Origin: an uncultured Spirochaetaceae bacterium
GTDB lineage: Bacteria > Spirochaetota > Spirochaetia > CADAEX01
Assembly (NCBI GenBank): GCA_902787125.1
Contig: CADAEX010000001.1
Coordinates: 1 to 34,233 of the forward strand
DNA: 34,233 nt
Reading direction: 5' to 3'
Shown here: piece by piece, positions 31,691 through 34,233 of the stretch
Numbering within the stretch: position 1 is the first letter of the stretch
Layout: each line of letters begins with the position of its first letter
Program-made: the position numbers and the translations under genes
Notes under the pieces: generated by a model
What the model was told of the DNA's origin: nothing
Database searches by the model: none
What the model saw: only the letters and a program-made list of their open reading frames with translations

Positions 31691-31737
31691 AAAAAAAATC
31701 CTGCCGGCTTCAGACGGGGAAAAGGTGCCGGCAGGAT
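31691..31737 (-). terminator. Minus-strand intrinsic terminator (distal)
   Basis: Perfect 11-bp stem ATCCTGCCGGC (31698-31708) with GCCGGCAGGAT (31727-31737), loop 18 nt. On the minus strand the stem runs directly into a tract of eight T. Either a back-up terminator for cdd or the end of a small RNA starting between the two terminators. Confidence 0.65.
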
Positions 31738-31755
31738 ACACATAAAAGGAGGTTT

Positions 31756-31824
31756 ATGAAAAGATTTCACATCTTTCATAAACCAAACCGTCCAGTGAAT
31801 TTCAAGTTACAAATTTTTGATTAA
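31756..31824 (+). CDS. Possible 22-residue peptide under a hairpin
   Basis: ATG at 31756 follows AAGGAGG with a 3-nt gap, the best ribosome-site match in the intergenic gaps of this window. The frame reads MKRFHIFHKPNRPVNFKLQIFD, then TAA. It is basic and not a signal peptide. The end of the ribosome site and the start codon lie in the stem of a 14-bp hairpin with one bulge (31751-31765 with 31771-31784), which could hide them. No homologue is known to me; chance is a real alternative. Confidence 0.25.
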   Translation: MKRFHIFHKPNRPVNFKLQIFD

Positions 31825-31852
31825 TTTTTCTGAATGTCTTTCAGATTTCAGG

Positions 31853-31894
31853 CAAAAAGAAACCTGCTGGAAAAGGAGAGAGAACCAGCAGGTT
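31853..31894 (-). terminator. Minus-strand intrinsic terminator of cdd
   Basis: Stem AACCTGCTGG (31861-31870) with CCAGCAGGTT (31885-31894), 10 bp, loop 14 nt, followed on the minus strand by TCTTTTTG. It lies 90 nt after the cdd stop codon. Confidence 0.65.
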
Positions 31895-31983
31895 AACATT
31901 GAATTATTTGGAAGAAAACTTTTTAGTTTTTTATCGCTTTGTACTTAGTAAACAACTCTCCCTTATGACAGTTACAAAATAAT

Positions 31984-32388
31984 TCAATTTTTTTTCAGAT
32001 CATGCAGGGAATCCATAGGATAGAGCTCAGAAACAGGAATCTCAACAGCTTTACCTTTGCTTCCGCAGCATATAACTGCAGCATCTGGGGCAGAGAACTC
32101 TGTTATTACCTGCCGGCAGGCTCCGCAGGGAGGAAGTGGATCTGCAGAATCTGGCGAATAGATTGCCACAGCTTTTATCGACTTCATTCCCATGGCCACT
32201 GCATGGGCAATTGCATTCCGCTCGGCACAGATTGTAAGGCCGTAGGAGCGGTTCTCCACATTCACCCCGGTGTAGATTGTCCCGTCGTCTGCAAGCACAG
32301 CAGCTCCCACCCGGAACTTTGAGTAAGGGGCATAGGCTCTGAGAGCGGCATTGGATGCCTCTGATATCAGTTTTTCCTTGTCTTTCAT
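31984..32388 (-). CDS. cdd: Cytidine deaminase
   Basis: 134 residues from the ATG at 32388, which has AAGGA 7 nt before it; the frame is open farther upstream, but that part crosses the divergent promoter and is lysine-rich nonsense. Zinc ligands are Cys54 in TICAERNAIAHA with catalytic Glu56, and Cys88 and Cys91 in PPCGACRQV. It deaminates cytidine and deoxycytidine in pyrimidine salvage. A TATACT at 32413-32408 is a possible -10, giving a leader of about 13 nt. Monocistronic, followed by two terminators. Confidence 0.95.
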   Translation of the reverse strand: MKDKEKLISEASNAALRAYAPYSKFRVGAAVLADDGTIYTGVNVENRSYGLTICAERNAIAHAVAMGMKSIKAVAIYSPDSADPLPPCGACRQVITEFSAPDAAVICCGSKGKAVEIPVSELYPMDSLHDLKKN

Positions 32389-32402
32389 ATTATTGTCCTT
32401 CA

Positions 32403-32438
32403 TTGACAGTATATTATCAGTATTATAAAATTGATACA
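32403..32438 (+). promoter_or_regulatory. Predicted leaderless promoter of the exported protein gene
   Basis: Perfect TTGACA (32403-32408), 17 bases, TAAAAT (32426-32431), 6 bases, ATG at 32438. The predicted start of transcription is the A of ATG, and there is no Shine-Dalgarno. The -35 shares a base with the possible -10 of the divergent cdd gene. Confidence 0.6.
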
Positions 32439-33136
32439 TGGAAAAGAAATTTTTTCTTTTTATTCCTCTATTTTTTCTCCTCTTTTCTTTTCTTTTTCCC
32501 ATAAAAGGGGGATCTGACCGGTATTTTATCCAATCGGCCCATGGTACAAAGACTGGGCCCCGGGTTCCTTCTTCCTATTCTGTCCAGCAGCCTGCCGGAA
32601 TGGTCATGACATGCAATTATTCCAATAAAGACTTTATTGCCTCTGGATTTCTGGATGGAACTCTTCTTGTCGACGGCAGACCTCTTGAGATCATGACTCA
32701 GAGTAAATATAAGACAATTTATGCAGTTGCCGCCTCGGATGATGGTGAATATCTTGCTGCTATAGCCGGCTTATATCCAAGGAGCCTCTATGTGTATCAG
32801 AAGAAGCAGGAGGGCTGGAATCTGTCCCGCAGGATCAACCTTGCAGATGATGTGCGGCGCACCCCTTTTCTTGCATTCTCGGGCAATATACTGCTTTTTG
32901 AGGACACAGCAGGGCTTTCGGTGCTGAATATGACCACATTCAATCTTTATTCCATGTCATTCAGCGGAACTCTGAAGGATGTGGCTTTTGACCCTGAGCA
33001 GGAGTATGTCTGGGTTGTATCGGCTGATGAGACAGGCGACCATATCCGCATTTTCCTTTACAACGGCAGTCTGGTTGCTTCGGCCCTGTATGACGGCAGG
33101 GAAGACATCAGGAATTTAAGGGTGACGGAGCAGTGA
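32438..33136 (+). CDS. Exported beta-propeller-like protein, function unknown
   Basis: 232 residues. MEKKFFLFIPLFFLLFSFLFP is a signal peptide or membrane anchor. The rest has repeated blade-like units resembling WD40/TolB propellers: DFIASGFLDGTLLVDGRPLEIM, TIYAVAASDDGEYLAAIAGLYPRSLYVYQ, TPFLAFSGNILLFEDTAGLSVLNM, LKDVAFDPEQEYVWVVSADETGDHIRIFLYNGSLV. At this size only four or so blades fit, too few for a closed propeller unless partnered. It starts an operon with a degenerate LytM protein (1 nt after its stop) and a DUF4954-like gene. Probably periplasmic; role unknown. Confidence 0.65.
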   Translation: MEKKFFLFIPLFFLLFSFLFPIKGGSDRYFIQSAHGTKTGPRVPSSYSVQQPAGMVMTCNYSNKDFIASGFLDGTLLVDGRPLEIMTQSKYKTIYAVAASDDGEYLAAIAGLYPRSLYVYQKKQEGWNLSRRINLADDVRRTPFLAFSGNILLFEDTAGLSVLNMTTFNLYSMSFSGTLKDVAFDPEQEYVWVVSADETGDHIRIFLYNGSLVASALYDGREDIRNLRVTEQ

Positions 33137-33137
33137 T

Positions 33138-33869
33138 ATGAGAAATCTGATCCTTATCTTCTGTTTTATTATGACCGTATCCTTATTGACCGCCTTTGAT
33201 TCTCCGGCTCCTGACGGCAGGATGACTGCTTCTTTCGGAGCAGCGGTCAAGGGAGAGCTCAATACGGGAATAGATATCCGGACCCGGGATGTCATTGCCT
33301 CGGAAGACGGCGAGGTTCTCTACTATAGCTCCGATCTCATCGCCTTAGCCCATGATGATTCCATGCTTACTATCTATTCAGGTGTTGCTGTATCGGAGGC
33401 TCTGGCAAGGAATGTCCATGTGGAGCGGGGTCAGCTTCTTGGTAAGACAAAAGAAGGAGTCCTCCATTTTGAAGTCTATGACCTGGAGATGGAACGGTAT
33501 ATCAATCCGCTCCTTATGACTGAAAAAATTAAGAAATCTGAACTTCCGCAGGTCAAGGACCTTTCCTATGACTCTAAGACCGGTATGCTGAGTGTATATA
33601 TGTCTGATAAGGAGCTTATGGGACTTTGCAAGGTGCAGATTTCTGTGGATGGACAGGTGGTGAGCACTCTTGGATTCAGGACAATTCAGCGTAGGGGAGA
33701 GACTCTGGCACTGGAGCGGGAGGGCTTTGAATATAGAGTGCTGTATGGCCGGCAGGGGGCATTTACATTCCCCGATATTAAGCTTAAGCCCGGTGAAAAC
33801 AGTGTTGATGTGATTGTCACAGATTTTTATGGAAAAAAAGTTGTATTCCATGGTAGGATAACAGTATGA
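33138..33869 (+). CDS. Exported degenerate M23/LytM-like protein
   Basis: 243 residues with signal peptide (1 to about 19). Residues 22-130 follow the M23 (LytM) fold: MTASFGAAVKGELNTGIDIRT, VIASEDGEVLYYSS, VERGQLLGKTKEGVLHFEVY. The first zinc His (normally H-x-G-I-D) is Asn and the first His of H-x-H is Val, so it is probably inactive; Asp and the last His remain. The C-terminal part is a beta-rich, Ig-like segment (PGENSVDVIVTDFYGKKVVFHGRI). Inactive LytM proteins elsewhere activate amidases (EnvC, NlpD), a possible role here. GGAG lies 7 nt before the ATG. The stop overlaps the next gene as ATGA. Confidence 0.75.
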   Translation: MRNLILIFCFIMTVSLLTAFDSPAPDGRMTASFGAAVKGELNTGIDIRTRDVIASEDGEVLYYSSDLIALAHDDSMLTIYSGVAVSEALARNVHVERGQLLGKTKEGVLHFEVYDLEMERYINPLLMTEKIKKSELPQVKDLSYDSKTGMLSVYMSDKELMGLCKVQISVDGQVVSTLGFRTIQRRGETLALEREGFEYRVLYGRQGAFTFPDIKLKPGENSVDVIVTDFYGKKVVFHGRITV

Positions 33870-34233
33870 GAGAGAAGAAAAACAGTCATTGCTATTTTAA
33901 TGTCGGATATCCTGACAGCGGTATTTTTTCGAAATTTAATTTAAAAAAATTTAATAATAATTCTACACATTTGAAAGATGAAGAAGTAAAAATTCTTGAA
34001 AATAATGGATGCTGGGCCGAGAACTGGAAGCAGATTCAGGTAAAGCGTCCTTTTGATCCAAGCCTTATCCGAGGCACAGGATTCTATGGAACAGTTTATA
34101 TCGGGCGCCTTGAGAAAGGTTTCATCCAGTTCCATGGAGTATCTCATCCAATCGGAATATATGGCTGCCAGATAACCTCATCCTGCATTGACGATTATTC
34201 CTCTCTTTCCCAGAGCACAATCTCTGAATCTCT
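33866..34233 (+). CDS. DUF4954-like protein, N-terminal part, cut by window edge
   Basis: The frame from the ATG at 33866 (overlapping the LytM-like stop) stays open to the window end, 122 codons. After an AT-rich, variable start the sequence LKDEEVKILENNGCWAENWKQIQVKRPFDPSLIRGTGFYGTVYIGRLEKGF, then the HPIGIYGCQITSSCIDDYSSLSQ segment, closely resembles the opening of DUF4954 proteins, large left-handed beta-helix proteins of treponemes and Bacteroidetes with a nucleotidyl/acyl-transferase-like fold. Function unknown. Family call from memory. Confidence 0.7.
   Translation, partial: MREKKNSHCYFNVGYPDSGIFSKFNLKKFNNNSTHLKDEEVKILENNGCWAENWKQIQVKRPFDPSLIRGTGFYGTVYIGRLEKGFIQFHGVSHPIGIYGCQITSSCIDDYSSLSQSTISES

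Larger units (their letters stand above)
31678..31983. other. Convergent intergenic region with three hairpins
   Basis: 306 AT-rich bases between pgi and cdd. It holds two GC-stem hairpins that look like minus-strand terminators (31698-31737 and 31861-31894), a long AT-rich hairpin (31751-31784) containing the start of a tiny reading frame, and a weak AAAACT/AGTTTT stem at 31915-31930 that could end pgi transcripts. No longer coding sequence is seen. Confidence 0.6.

Noticed and set aside
31698-31894. The pair of similar hairpins as a CRISPR or mobile-element repeat
   Set aside because: Only two imperfect copies, each a self-contained stem followed by a T-tract on the minus strand; terminators explain them better.
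32389-32502. N-terminal extension of cdd by 38 codons
   Set aside because: Basic, low-complexity translation antisense to the signal-peptide region of the exported protein gene; the ATG at 32388 has a good ribosome site and gives normal length.

Overview
The window looks like chromosomal DNA of a spirochaete, most likely a gut or rumen Treponema. By eye it has middling GC, with AT-rich intergenic gaps. The clues are a uvrA gene overlapping a very large LptD/OstA-like outer-membrane gene (a treponemal order as far as I recall), a partial gene resembling the DUF4954 proteins of treponemes and Bacteroidetes, and densely packed operons with ATGA or 1-nt junctions. I see no phage, transposon, IS, CRISPR or rRNA. 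This is mostly core genome with a few less-described cassettes.

Layout. 1-2538 (minus): an AAA+/DUF4143-type ATPase, a glucosaminidase-type lipoprotein and a window-truncated alanine/glycine:Na+ symporter. 2697-8650 (plus): argA-type N-acetylglutamate synthase, a DUF1538 membrane protein, a tandem P-II-like protein, NAD kinase and recN, as one tight operon. 8617-10117 (minus): a secreted START/SRPBCC-like protein and an EamA transporter. 10239-19075 (plus): uvrA, lptD-like, pgeF and argS. 19078-20966 (minus): hotdog thioesterase, PhnP-type metallo-hydrolase and glycerophosphodiesterase. 21025-24810 (minus): a TPP riboswitch controlling a thiamine-type ABC transporter (thiBPQ). 24855-24927 (minus): tRNA-Asn.

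24964-29069 (minus) is a six-gene cassette: small DRTGG-like protein, CBS-pair/HATPase fusion, second DRTGG-like protein, PHP phosphoesterase, iron-type alcohol dehydrogenase, Nudix hydrolase. The first four resemble accessory genes I know from [FeFe]-hydrogenase operons, but no hydrogenase gene is here. Then come an EamA transporter (minus), pgi (plus), a 306-base structured convergent gap, cdd (minus), and at the right end three plus-strand genes: an exported beta-propeller-like protein, a degenerate LytM/M23 protein and a truncated DUF4954-like protein.

The most notable non-gene signal is promoter geometry. Three genes without Shine-Dalgarno sequences (ATPase at 2538, argA at 2697, exported protein at 32438) each carry a -35-like hexamer, exactly 17 bases, a -10-like hexamer and exactly 6 bases before ATG, which places the predicted transcription start on the A of the start codon (leaderless mRNA). 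A fourth (EamA at 10117) is similar with 9 bases and has a 12-bp palindrome between its promoter hexamers. All functions are inferred by reading translations; nothing was searched against databases.
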